Below, one piece after another: positions 1-6,098 of a stretch of 6,255 bases of DNA; the stretch's first letter is position 1; every line of letters begins with the position of its first letter. Location of the stretch: positions 1 through 6,255 of the forward strand of contig CAMORQ010000124.1 of assembly GCA_946623915.1 (NCBI GenBank), in the 5' to 3' direction. The notes below the pieces were generated by a model, which saw only the letters and a list, made by a program, of their open reading frames with translations, did not search any database and had not been told where the DNA came from. The position numbers and the translations under genes were made by a program. This DNA is from an uncultured Coriobacteriaceae bacterium (GTDB lineage Bacteria > Actinomycetota > Coriobacteriia > Coriobacteriales > Eggerthellaceae).

Positions 1-33
1 TTTTTCAACTTGATATGCGGACGAATCCGGTTG

Positions 34-594
34 TTATTCTTCTGCAGCCTCTTCTGCAGCCTCTTCGGCGGCTTCTTCGCCTTCAGCGGCTTCGGCTTCC
101 GCTGCTGCTGCGGCTTCGGCTTCCGCTGCGGCGGCCGCAGCCTCTTCGGCTTCGCGCTTCTTGGCAGCGGCTTCCTGCTCCTTCTGGGTCTTCTTGCGAT
201 TGGCCTCTTTGGCGTTCTGGGCTTCTTCCATGGCCTTCTTGCGCTCGGCCTTGGCAGCAGCCTTCTTGGGAGCACCGGTCTTGTTCGGCGCCTTCTTGGC
301 GGGAGCCTTATACCCGGCGATGTCTTCAGCGGTTGCTACCGTGTTGGCGAGCTTCATGACGCCGCTCTTGCGGTTGGCGGCCTGGTTCTTATGCAGAACG
401 CCTTTGGTAACGGCGCGGTCCATGAGTTTGCAAGCTTTGTGCGCGGCCGCTATGGCTGCAGCGCCGTCGCCAGCAGCTACAGCGTCTTTGACAGCACGTG
501 TCGCGGTCTTGATTTCGGCACGTACGGCACGGTTGCGCATACGGGCCTTTTCGTTGGTAATGTTGCGCTTCTTCTGGCTTTTGATGTTCGCCAC
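34..594 (-). CDS. rpsT: 30S ribosomal protein S20 with long low-complexity C-terminal tail
   Basis: S20 is a primary 16S rRNA-binding protein of the small ribosomal subunit. The N-terminus MANIKSQKKRN, the KARMRNRAVRAEIKT helix and the GVLHKNQAANRKS segment (about residues 65-77) are typical of the family. The start is GTG at 594-592, with GGAGG at 605-601 and a 6-base spacer; the stop is TAA at 36-34. S20 is usually about 85-90 residues, but this protein has 186. Residues 1 to about 88 are the core. Residues about 95-147 are rich in Lys, Ala and Pro, and residues 148-186 are only Ala and Glu apart from one Gly. The tail stays in frame and looks like a long helix or disordered segment, not a second domain; its function is unknown. 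The gene is divergent from lepA, a neighbour pairing also seen in other bacteria. S20 identity is secure; tail role is not. Confidence 0.97.
   Translation of the reverse strand: MANIKSQKKRNITNEKARMRNRAVRAEIKTATRAVKDAVAAGDGAAAIAAAHKACKLMDRAVTKGVLHKNQAANRKSGVMKLANTVATAEDIAGYKAPAKKAPNKTGAPKKAAAKAERKKAMEEAQNAKEANRKKTQKEQEAAAKKREAEEAAAAAAEAEAAAAAEAEAAEGEEAAEEAAEEAAEE
42..77 (-). repeat. 12-bp tandem repeat in the rpsT 3' end
   Basis: Two identical 12-base units (ctgcagcctctt at 42-53 and 54-65) are followed by a third unit at 66-77 that matches 9 of 12 bases. They encode the repeating EEAA pattern at the end of S20. The period is a multiple of three, so unit gain or loss would keep the frame. Confidence 0.85.
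86..133 (-). repeat. 24-bp tandem duplication in the rpsT tail
   Basis: Copy one (86-109) and copy two (110-133) are identical over their first 20 bases and differ at two of the last four. Each encodes eight Ala/Glu residues of the acidic S20 tail, so a copy-number change would lengthen or shorten the tail in steps of eight residues without a frameshift. Confidence 0.85.
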
Positions 595-600
595 TTTGTT

Positions 601-605
601 CCTCC
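601..605 (-). promoter_or_regulatory. rpsT ribosome binding site
   Basis: On the minus strand GGAGG lies 6 bases before the GTG at 594-592. It supports this GTG as the start, together with the conserved MANIKS N-terminus that begins there. Confidence 0.85.
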
Positions 606-645
606 GTTGTTTTATGTACCTTATGTTTCAAACGAAAACTCCGAA

Positions 646-654
646 ATAGTAGCA
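646..654 (-). promoter_or_regulatory. Predicted rpsT promoter, extended -10
   Basis: On the minus strand the sequence reads TGCTACTAT, an extended -10 of the form TGnTANNAT. No convincing -35 is visible at 16-18 bases upstream, which fits an extended -10 promoter. Transcription would start near 638-639, giving a leader of about 44 bases before the GTG. This is a motif match only. Confidence 0.5.
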
Positions 655-757
655 CATGCTTTATGGTTTGTGCTGACGTGTCGCTAAAAATACCTTAGAC
701 CACAAATTCGGCGCATCGTTTGAAAGCAGTAAATCGCAAAGAAAGCAGTGTATGCGG

Positions 758-763
758 TATAGT
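758..763 (+). promoter_or_regulatory. Predicted lepA -10 hexamer placing the mRNA start at the ATG
   Basis: TATAGT (5 of 6 to TATAAT) ends 7 bases before the lepA ATG at 771, so transcription would begin at or within a base of the start codon. The best -35 at normal spacing is poor (TCGCAA at 734-739). No Shine-Dalgarno sequence lies between it and the ATG. The layout matches the TANNNT-plus-ATG arrangement of actinobacterial leaderless genes. Confidence 0.45.
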
Positions 764-770
764 GAGCACC

Positions 771-2576
771 ATGAGCATAGACCCACGTTACATACGCAAC
801 TTCAGCATCATCGCGCATATCGACCACGGTAAGTCGACGTTATCCGACCGCATCCTCGAGCAAACGGGGACGGTGGCGGGTCGCGATATGCAGGAGCAGC
901 TTCTTGATTCCATGGACATCGAACGCGAACGCGGAATCACGATCAAAAGCCAGGCGGTTCGCGTCGACTACGTCGCCGACGACGGCCAAACGTACCATTT
1001 CAACCTCATCGACACTCCTGGGCACGTCGACTTCACCTATGAAGTCAGCCGAAGCCTGGCCGCGTGCGAAGGAGCCGTGCTGGTGGTGGACGCCACGCAG
1101 GGCGTCGAGGCGCAGACGGTGGCGAATGCCATGATGGCGATGAACGCCAACCTCGAGATAATTCCGCTCATCAACAAGATAGACCTTCCTTCCGCTGACA
1201 CCGAGCGCGTGCGGGCCGAAATCGAAGATGCCCTTGCCATCCCAGCAGACGATGCGGTGCTCGCGTCAGGCAAAACCGGTGTGGGCGTCCACGAACTGCT
1301 CGAATCGGTGGTCTACAACGTTCCCGCCCCGCAAGGTGACGCCTCAGCGCCCCTGCGCGCGCTCATCTTCGATTCGTATTTCGACGCGTACCGGGGGGTG
1401 GTGGCTCTGGTGCGCGTGGTCGACGGCATTATGTCGAGCGGCGCCCGCGTGCGCATGATGGCCACCGGTGCCGAAGCCCTCGTCGAAGAAGTGGGTATCC
1501 GCCGTCCCGCCGAAGTCGCATGCGATTCGCTCGGACCGGGCGAAGTGGGGTATTTCGTCACGGGCCTGAAAGACCCGGCTCAGGTGAAGGTGGGCGACAC
1601 CATCACGTCCGCGGTCGGCGGGGTCGACGAACCTCTGCCAGGGTACCGCGACGTAAAGCCCATGGTGTTCACCGGGCTTTTCCCCATCGATTCGGACGAT
1701 TACGAGGACTTGCGCGACGCCCTCGAAAGGCTTGCGCTCAACGACCCTGCGCTTGTCTACGAGCCCGAGACCAGCCATGCGCTCGGCTTCGGATTCCGCG
1801 TCGGGTTCTTGGGCCTGCTGCATATGGAGGTCGTCAAGGAGCGCCTCGAGCGCGAGTTCGACCTCGATTTGCTTGCCACGGCTCCTTCGGTTGAATACCA
1901 CGTGTTCAAGACCGATGGAAGCATGCTTTCGCTCCACTCGCCCCAGGAAATGCCCGATCCAGGCGAAATAGACCACGTGGAAGAACCTTTCCTCCAAGCG
2001 AAGATCTTGATTCCCCCCGACTACGTGGGAGCGGTCATGGACCTTACGGTCGCCAGGCGCGGCACGTTCAAAACCATGAACTACTTGTCGCAGACCACAG
2101 TCGAAATGTTGTGGGACATCCCGTTGTCGGAATTGATCCTCGACTACTTCGATAAACTGAAAAGCTCGACGAAAGGCTACGCGAGCCTCGACTACGAATT
2201 GGCGGGCTATCAGGCATCCAACCTCGTCAAGCTTGACATCTTGCTTTCCGGCAAACCCATCGACGCCCTGTCGTTTATCGTCCACCGCGACAAAGCCTAC
2301 GATCGGGGACGCGTCTTGTGCGAAAAGCTGAAAGCCATCATACCCCGCCAGATGTTCGAGGTGCCCATTCAGGCGGCAATCGGAGGTAGGGTGCTTGCGC
2401 GCCAGACAGTCGGGGCCAAGCGTAAAGACGTGTTGGCGAAGTGCTACGGCGGCGACATCACGCGCAAGCGCAAGCTGCTCGAAAAGCAGAAGGCCGGCAA
2501 GAAGCGCATGAAGGCCATCGGCAACGTCGAAGTGCCCCAAGAGGCTTTCATGGCGATACTGAAAGTGGACGAATGA
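771..2576 (+). CDS. lepA: Elongation factor 4 (LepA), ribosome-associated GTPase
   Basis: LepA/EF4 is a translational GTPase that binds the ribosome; proposed roles are back-translocation of stalled ribosomes and help in 30S assembly or initiation. The protein has 601 residues against 599 in E. coli, so it is complete. The GTPase motifs are AHIDHGKST (15-23), RERGITIK (52-59), DTPGHVDF (81-88), NKIDLP (135-140) and a G5 loop SGKTG (166-170), where Gly replaces the more usual Ala of SAK. EF-G-like domains follow, and the LepA-specific C-terminus includes KCYGGDITRKRKLLEKQK and ends near VPQEAFMAIL. I chose ATG 771 because it is close to the family N-terminus; in-frame GTG 762 and TTG 720 lie upstream but neither has a ribosome binding site. 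It probably heads the lepA-small gene-dusB-hemW operon, and its stop overlaps the next start as ATGA. Confidence 0.98.
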   Translation: MSIDPRYIRNFSIIAHIDHGKSTLSDRILEQTGTVAGRDMQEQLLDSMDIERERGITIKSQAVRVDYVADDGQTYHFNLIDTPGHVDFTYEVSRSLAACEGAVLVVDATQGVEAQTVANAMMAMNANLEIIPLINKIDLPSADTERVRAEIEDALAIPADDAVLASGKTGVGVHELLESVVYNVPAPQGDASAPLRALIFDSYFDAYRGVVALVRVVDGIMSSGARVRMMATGAEALVEEVGIRRPAEVACDSLGPGEVGYFVTGLKDPAQVKVGDTITSAVGGVDEPLPGYRDVKPMVFTGLFPIDSDDYEDLRDALERLALNDPALVYEPETSHALGFGFRVGFLGLLHMEVVKERLEREFDLDLLATAPSVEYHVFKTDGSMLSLHSPQEMPDPGEIDHVEEPFLQAKILIPPDYVGAVMDLTVARRGTFKTMNYLSQTTVEMLWDIPLSELILDYFDKLKSSTKGYASLDYELAGYQASNLVKLDILLSGKPIDALSFIVHRDKAYDRGRVLCEKLKAIIPRQMFEVPIQAAIGGRVLARQTVGAKRKDVLAKCYGGDITRKRKLLEKQKAGKKRMKAIGNVEVPQEAFMAILKVDE

Positions 2577-2761
2577 GTCGCGAAGAATACAACTGGCTAG
2601 ACGATCCGTTCGACGAGAAGAAGAACGCGCGCCTCGAGGCTTCGGGCATGTCGAAGGGGTCCAAGACCGCGTTTTTGCTGGGCATGCTTGCGCTTCTCAT
2701 CGTAATCGTGGTGCTGTTCGTCCTTGTCGGGGCGAGTCTGCTTTCGTTTGCAACCGTATAG
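2573..2761 (+). CDS. Small single-pass membrane protein, function unknown
   Basis: This 62-residue gene is not a family I recognise. The N-terminal 30 or so residues are hydrophilic and charged (MSREEYNWLDDPFDEKKNAR). A strongly hydrophobic segment at about residues 33-57 (AFLLGMLALLIVIVVLFVLV core) would cross the membrane once, leaving only a few residues after it. The positive residues before the segment (K28, K31) suggest the N-terminus stays in the cytoplasm, giving a tail-anchored layout. The ATG overlaps the lepA stop as ATGA, implying translational coupling to lepA, and the TAG is 6 bases before dusB. The tight packing and a clean hydrophobic block support a real gene. A membrane tether for a neighbouring product is only a guess. 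Confidence 0.8.
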   Translation: MSREEYNWLDDPFDEKKNARLEASGMSKGSKTAFLLGMLALLIVIVVLFVLVGASLLSFATV

Positions 2762-2767
2762 CCCGGC

Positions 2768-3766
2768 ATGACTTCCTACGAAGAATTCTTGGAAAACCAC
2801 AAGGTGATGCTCGCTCCCATGGCCGGCGTCAGCGACGTTGCCTTCAGACGGCTCTGCCGCGAAGCGGGGGCATCGCTTGCCTTCACCGAAATGGTCAGCG
2901 CCAAGGGCCTGCATTTCGCCAACGAGCGGACGGCTTCCCTGGTCGATCTGTTCGAAGGGGAGGACCTGGTAGGCGTGCAGATTTTCGGGCACGAGCCCGA
3001 CACCATGGCAGAGCAAGCCAGATGGATCGAGCGCGAGTTGAAAGGCCATCTTGCCGTCATCGACATTAACATGGGCTGTCCCGTGCGCAAGATTGCTGGC
3101 AAGGGCGACGGCGCCGCGCTTATCAAAGACCCCGTCCTCGCCGAACGAATAGTGAGCGAGGTGGTAGGTGCTGTGGATGTTCCCGTCACGCTGAAGACGC
3201 GCCGCGGGTTTTACGCCGATACGGAAACGTGCGTGGATTTCGCGCGCATGGCGCAACGTGCGGGGGCGAGCGCCATCGCGATACATGGGCGTTTCGCCAC
3301 GCAGATGTACACCGGAGTTGCCGATTGGGGATGCATCGCACGCGCCAAAGCGGCCGTTGACATCCCCGTTATCGGCAACGGCGACGTGTTCAGCGCTCAA
3401 GATGCACTCGACCTGTTCGATGCCACGGCCTGCGACGCGATTCTCGTTGCCCGCGGCGCCCAGGGAAATCCTTGGATATTCTCCCAGATCAACGCTGCTT
3501 TGGCGGGCGATGCCGGTTGCGGCGCCCCTACGCCGTTCGAACGCGTGGAAATGGCGCGTCGGCACGCCCGGCTGCTCGCATGCCATCATCCCAAAGCGGT
3601 TGTGCGCATGCGCAAGCATGCGGCGTGGTACGTCAAGGGCGTGCCCGGCGCATCCGCGGCTCGCGCCGCATTCAACACGTGTTCGTCCTTGCAGGATTTC
3701 AACGAAGCCTTCGACGCCCTTTTGGAGCGTTTGTCGGTTTCGGGCGAAGAGAGCGCGCGGCCATGA
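2768..3766 (+). CDS. dusB: tRNA dihydrouridine synthase, DusB type
   Basis: Dus enzymes use FMN and NADPH to reduce specific uridines in tRNA to dihydrouridine in the cytoplasm. The 332-residue protein has the usual length and motif order: LAPMAGVSD (15-23) at the start of the FMN barrel, INMGCPVRKI (100-109) with the catalytic cysteine C104, K142 in LKTRRG and H172 in IHGR for FMN contact, IGNGDV (201-206), and ARGAQGNPWIF (227-237) for the FMN phosphate. A helical tRNA-binding domain fills the C-terminus. GNPWIF and GCPVRKI favour the DusB group, although subfamily is judged by eye. The ATG at 2768 has no clear ribosome binding site, so translation is probably coupled to the small gene 6 bases upstream. 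Its stop overlaps the hemW start as ATGA. Confidence 0.95.
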   Translation: MTSYEEFLENHKVMLAPMAGVSDVAFRRLCREAGASLAFTEMVSAKGLHFANERTASLVDLFEGEDLVGVQIFGHEPDTMAEQARWIERELKGHLAVIDINMGCPVRKIAGKGDGAALIKDPVLAERIVSEVVGAVDVPVTLKTRRGFYADTETCVDFARMAQRAGASAIAIHGRFATQMYTGVADWGCIARAKAAVDIPVIGNGDVFSAQDALDLFDATACDAILVARGAQGNPWIFSQINAALAGDAGCGAPTPFERVEMARRHARLLACHHPKAVVRMRKHAAWYVKGVPGASAARAAFNTCSSLQDFNEAFDALLERLSVSGEESARP

Positions 3767-4962
3767 TCGATCTGAAGCTGGATGATTGCATGGGGGACGC
3801 CGCACCCTTGCCGTTTCCCGGCAGGGAAAGCGGGCTGTTGCCCGACGACGCCGAGGCGTTTCGCGCGCTCTATCTCCATATTCCGTTCTGCAAACGACGT
3901 TGCCTGTACTGCGATTTCGCCACTGAGGCGATCGATGCGCTGGCGGCGCCCGTGCGCACGTACGTCGAAAACCTGATTCGCGCCGTGCGCCGTGCTTCGC
4001 GAGAAGACCTGCTCGGCAGCATCGATACCGTCTACATCGGCGGAGGGACGCCCACGTTCATCGGGCAAGGGCTGCTCACCGAAATCCTCTACACCTTGTC
4101 GCTGTCGATGCACCTAACCGACGAAGTCGAATGCACGATCGAGGCGAATCCGGACAGTGTCACCTTGCCGCTTGTGCGCGACATGTGGGCATTGGGGGCG
4201 AACCGCATTTCCATCGGCGTTCAAAGCTTCGACGATGGCGTGTTGGAGGTTCTCGGTCGCGTTCACGACGCCGACGATGCACGGCGTGCCGTTTCCATGG
4301 CGCAGGATAGGTTCGAAAACGTCAGCGTGGATATGATGTGCGGTGTTCCTGGGCAAACGTTGGAAAGCTTCGAGGAAAGCGTGCGATGCGCCGTAGCGCT
4401 CGGGGTTGCGCATGTGAGCGTGTACCCGTTGACAATCGAAGAGCAGACCCCGTTCGCCCGAATGGTCGACGAAGGCCGCCTCGCCGACATCAATGAAGAT
4501 TTCCAAGCCACCTGCATGGAGCTTGCGGCGGATGTGCTTGCTGGGGCGGGCTACGCTCGCTATGAAGTGGCGAGCTACGCGAAACCCGGGTTCGCCTGCA
4601 GGCACAACAAGGCGTATTGGTCGGCCGTGCCCTATCTTGGCCTTGGCGCGTCGGCTGTGTCTATGGTGCAGGGCCCTGCTTATCGGATCCGCGTGCAGGA
4701 TGGAGACGTGGTCGAGCGCATTGGTGCCGACGAGGCGCTTGCCGAGGACTTGATGCTGGGCATGCGGATGACGGAGGGGCTTTCGCAGGATATGGTCGAT
4801 GCCGCGCGTTTGGTGTTTCCCGAATTCGACTCCGTTGCACGCGATTTGTCTGGCCGCGGTCTCGCGCGATGGGACGGCGGTCGTTTCGTCCCCACCGACT
4901 TAGGGTGGCTTTGCGGCAACGAACTCTACGGCACCCTGCTCGACCTTGCGCCGTCATTGTGA
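3763..4962 (+). CDS. hemW: Radical SAM haem chaperone HemW
   Basis: HemW, long annotated as an oxygen-independent coproporphyrinogen III oxidase-like protein, binds haem and is thought to deliver it to respiratory enzymes. The 399-residue protein has YLHIPFCKRRCLYCDF with the radical-SAM cysteines C43, C47 and C50. The next position after D51 is F52, not the fourth cysteine of true HemN (CxxxCxxCxC), which supports HemW. Further motifs are IGGGTPTF (92-99, SAM binding), EANPD (127-131), RISIGVQSF (148-156), GRVH shortly after, and HNKAYW (281-286), a region linked to haem binding in the family. A HemN C-terminal domain ends the protein. The ATG at 3763 overlaps the dusB TGA. This start gives about 36 residues before the core, as often seen in actinobacterial HemW; M10 at 3790 is a possible alternative. 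Confidence 0.95.
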   Translation: MIDLKLDDCMGDAAPLPFPGRESGLLPDDAEAFRALYLHIPFCKRRCLYCDFATEAIDALAAPVRTYVENLIRAVRRASREDLLGSIDTVYIGGGTPTFIGQGLLTEILYTLSLSMHLTDEVECTIEANPDSVTLPLVRDMWALGANRISIGVQSFDDGVLEVLGRVHDADDARRAVSMAQDRFENVSVDMMCGVPGQTLESFEESVRCAVALGVAHVSVYPLTIEEQTPFARMVDEGRLADINEDFQATCMELAADVLAGAGYARYEVASYAKPGFACRHNKAYWSAVPYLGLGASAVSMVQGPAYRIRVQDGDVVERIGADEALAEDLMLGMRMTEGLSQDMVDAARLVFPEFDSVARDLSGRGLARWDGGRFVPTDLGWLCGNELYGTLLDLAPSL

Positions 4963-4970
4963 CAGTTTCG

Positions 4971-5004
4971 TAGCAGCCTTAGCACTCCTGCCATCAGGCT
5001 GCTA
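4971..5004. repeat. Second inverted repeat nested with the CIRCE operator
   Basis: TAGCAGCCT (4971-4979) and AGGCTGCTA (4996-5004) are perfect 9-bp inverted copies separated by 16 bases. The right arm is shared with the CIRCE right arm, while the left arm sits directly upstream of the CIRCE left arm. In RNA read through from hemW it could form a hairpin, but no T-run follows, so I do not call a terminator. Confidence 0.75.
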
Positions 5005-5005
5005 G
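4979..5005. promoter_or_regulatory. CIRCE operator for HrcA
   Basis: The CIRCE consensus is TTAGCACTC-N9-GAGTGCTAA. The left arm here (4979-4987) matches 9 of 9, the spacer (4988-4996) is exactly 9 bases, and the right arm GGCTGCTAG (4997-5005) matches 6 of 9 and keeps the TGCTA core. It lies just upstream of hrcA, the repressor that binds CIRCE, which makes chance very unlikely. Confidence 0.93.
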
Positions 5006-5008
5006 AAT
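4979..5008 (+). promoter_or_regulatory. Predicted hrcA-dnaJ promoter overlapping CIRCE
   Basis: An extended -10, TGCTAGAAT (5000-5008, hexamer TAGAAT 5 of 6), has TTAGCA (4979-4984, 4 of 6 to TTGACA) as -35 with an 18-base spacer. Transcription would start near 5015, leaving a leader of about 29 bases. The operator occupies the promoter from -35 into -10, so bound HrcA should block RNA polymerase directly. Confidence 0.65.
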
Positions 5009-5031
5009 GCGTTAGGTTATCCGGTTTCAAC

Positions 5032-5040
5032 AAGGGGGTG
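5032..5040 (+). promoter_or_regulatory. hrcA ribosome binding site
   Basis: AAGGGGGTG differs from the full anti-16S complement AAGGAGGTG at one base, and that base can still pair as G-U. It ends 3 bases before ATG 5044, with the G-run 5 bases away. This decides for ATG 5044 over the in-frame GTG at 5038, which lies inside the site. Confidence 0.85.
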
Positions 5041-5043
5041 CAG

Positions 5044-6090
5044 ATGCTTTCCGATAGGCGACAGCGCGTTTTGGCGGCTCTCATCGAAGAGTACGTGCAC
5101 CATGCGCTTCCCGTCGGTTCGCGCACGTTGGTGGAAAACTACCAGCTTGGCGTCAGCTCTGCTACGGTACGCAACGAGCTTTCCGTGCTCGAGGAAGCCG
5201 GCTACATCACACAACCCCACACGTCCGCTGGGCGCGTTCCCACCGACTTCGGCTACCGTTCTTTCGTGGACGACCTATTGGCAAGCGAACTGGGGGACGG
5301 CCAAGCGGTGGACGAGCAGGCGCGAAACGCCGTCGAAGCCGCGCGGGCACAGGCAAGCGAGGTAGACGACCTGCTTCAGCAGACCACGGCAGCCCTGGCA
5401 CGGCTGACCGAATGCCTCTCCATCGTCGTGCCCCCCTCATCGCTGACTTTGCACATCCGCCAGATTTCGTTCGTTTCCATGACGCCCTATCGCGTTCTCA
5501 TAGTCGTGGTCACCGAAAACGGTCGGGTGCTCAACCGTACGTGCGATTTTTCCGACGAGGTGTCGCCCGACGATCTGGGCGTCGCTCAGCAAGCGGTGAA
5601 CAACTTGATGGTGGGCAAAACACTCGCCGACATGCGGGCCGAAATCGATGCGGGGCTGAACCATCAACTTCAAAATCCCCTGGTGCGCATCATGCTCGGA
5701 GAAGTGCTTCAATGCCTTCAGGGCAACGAAACCGGGCACGCGCATCGGCTCGGGCTCGCCACCTTGTTGCAGCAACCCGAATTCCAGCATGCGCAAGCGC
5801 TCGTGCCGGTCCTTCAGAGCCTCGAAGACGATACGGTCCTGTTCGAATTGCTCGACACGGTGCAGGGCGAGGGCAGCACGGTGGTTCGCATCGGGCACGA
5901 GAACGAAAGCGAGTTGCTCAATGGGGTCTCGGTCGTCGCGAGCCAGTTTGGAAGCGGCTCCGCTACCGGTGTTGTGGCGGTCATAGGACCCACACGCATG
6001 AATTACGCACAGGTCATACGTGCCGTCCGCGCGGCTCGCGAGGCCTTGAACGAAAACGGCCAGAATTCAACGAAAACGCAGGAAGGCTAG
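5044..6090 (+). CDS. hrcA: Heat-inducible transcription repressor HrcA
   Basis: HrcA binds CIRCE as a dimer and represses chaperone genes; in studied bacteria its activity depends on GroEL, so unfolded protein relieves repression. The 348-residue protein has the family's usual size. The winged helix fills the N-terminus, with LSDRRQRVLAALIEEYV at the start and the signature SSATVRNELSVLEEAGYI (38-55) followed by QPHTSAGRVPTDFGYR (57-72). The middle contains the GAF-like region around RQISFVSMTPYRVLIVVV, and the C-terminus has the conserved IGPTRMNY (314-321). The last 20 or so residues are polar and probably flexible. The start is set by the strong ribosome binding site and family alignment. 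A CIRCE element lies over its own promoter, so it is probably autoregulated, together with dnaJ 8 bases downstream. Confidence 0.97.
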   Translation: MLSDRRQRVLAALIEEYVHHALPVGSRTLVENYQLGVSSATVRNELSVLEEAGYITQPHTSAGRVPTDFGYRSFVDDLLASELGDGQAVDEQARNAVEAARAQASEVDDLLQQTTAALARLTECLSIVVPPSSLTLHIRQISFVSMTPYRVLIVVVTENGRVLNRTCDFSDEVSPDDLGVAQQAVNNLMVGKTLADMRAEIDAGLNHQLQNPLVRIMLGEVLQCLQGNETGHAHRLGLATLLQQPEFQHAQALVPVLQSLEDDTVLFELLDTVQGEGSTVVRIGHENESELLNGVSVVASQFGSGSATGVVAVIGPTRMNYAQVIRAVRAAREALNENGQNSTKTQEG

Positions 6091-6098
6091 AGTAGGCG

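Noticed and set aside
6..33. Possible terminator after rpsT: short hairpin CGGA-TTCG-TCCG on the minus strand
   Set aside because: The stem is only 4 bp with an A-U closing pair, and the minus strand continues into A residues, not a T-run. The true terminator may lie outside the window.
10..687. Long plus-strand open frame with Gly/Phe/Leu-rich product across rpsT
   Set aside because: It is antisense to the S20 gene and its odd composition simply mirrors the low-complexity Ala/Glu/Lys codons. It has no family motifs and the S20 frame has a ribosome binding site and conserved residues.
720..770. N-terminal extension of LepA from TTG 720 or GTG 762
   Set aside because: No ribosome binding site precedes either codon, the added residues do not resemble LepA, and a -10-like hexamer lies within this stretch.
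1344..2540. 398-codon open frame on the minus strand opposite lepA
   Set aside because: lepA is complete and fully conserved on the other strand. Long antisense frames are expected where the third codon position is GC-rich, and the product shows no recognisable motif.
3472..3762. 97-codon upstream extension of hemW inside dusB
   Set aside because: The frame is open but overlaps the DusB coding sequence almost 300 bases. Its product has no HemW similarity, and the ATGA overlap at 3763 gives a normal start.
2597..3805. 402-codon open frame on the minus strand opposite the small gene and dusB
   Set aside because: It spans several real plus-strand gene boundaries, lacks family motifs and is explained by GC-rich codon use in dusB.
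4971..5016. Rho-independent terminator after hemW
   Set aside because: The 9-bp inverted repeat has a 16-base loop and no T-run after it. Overlap with CIRCE and the hrcA promoter explains the sequence better.
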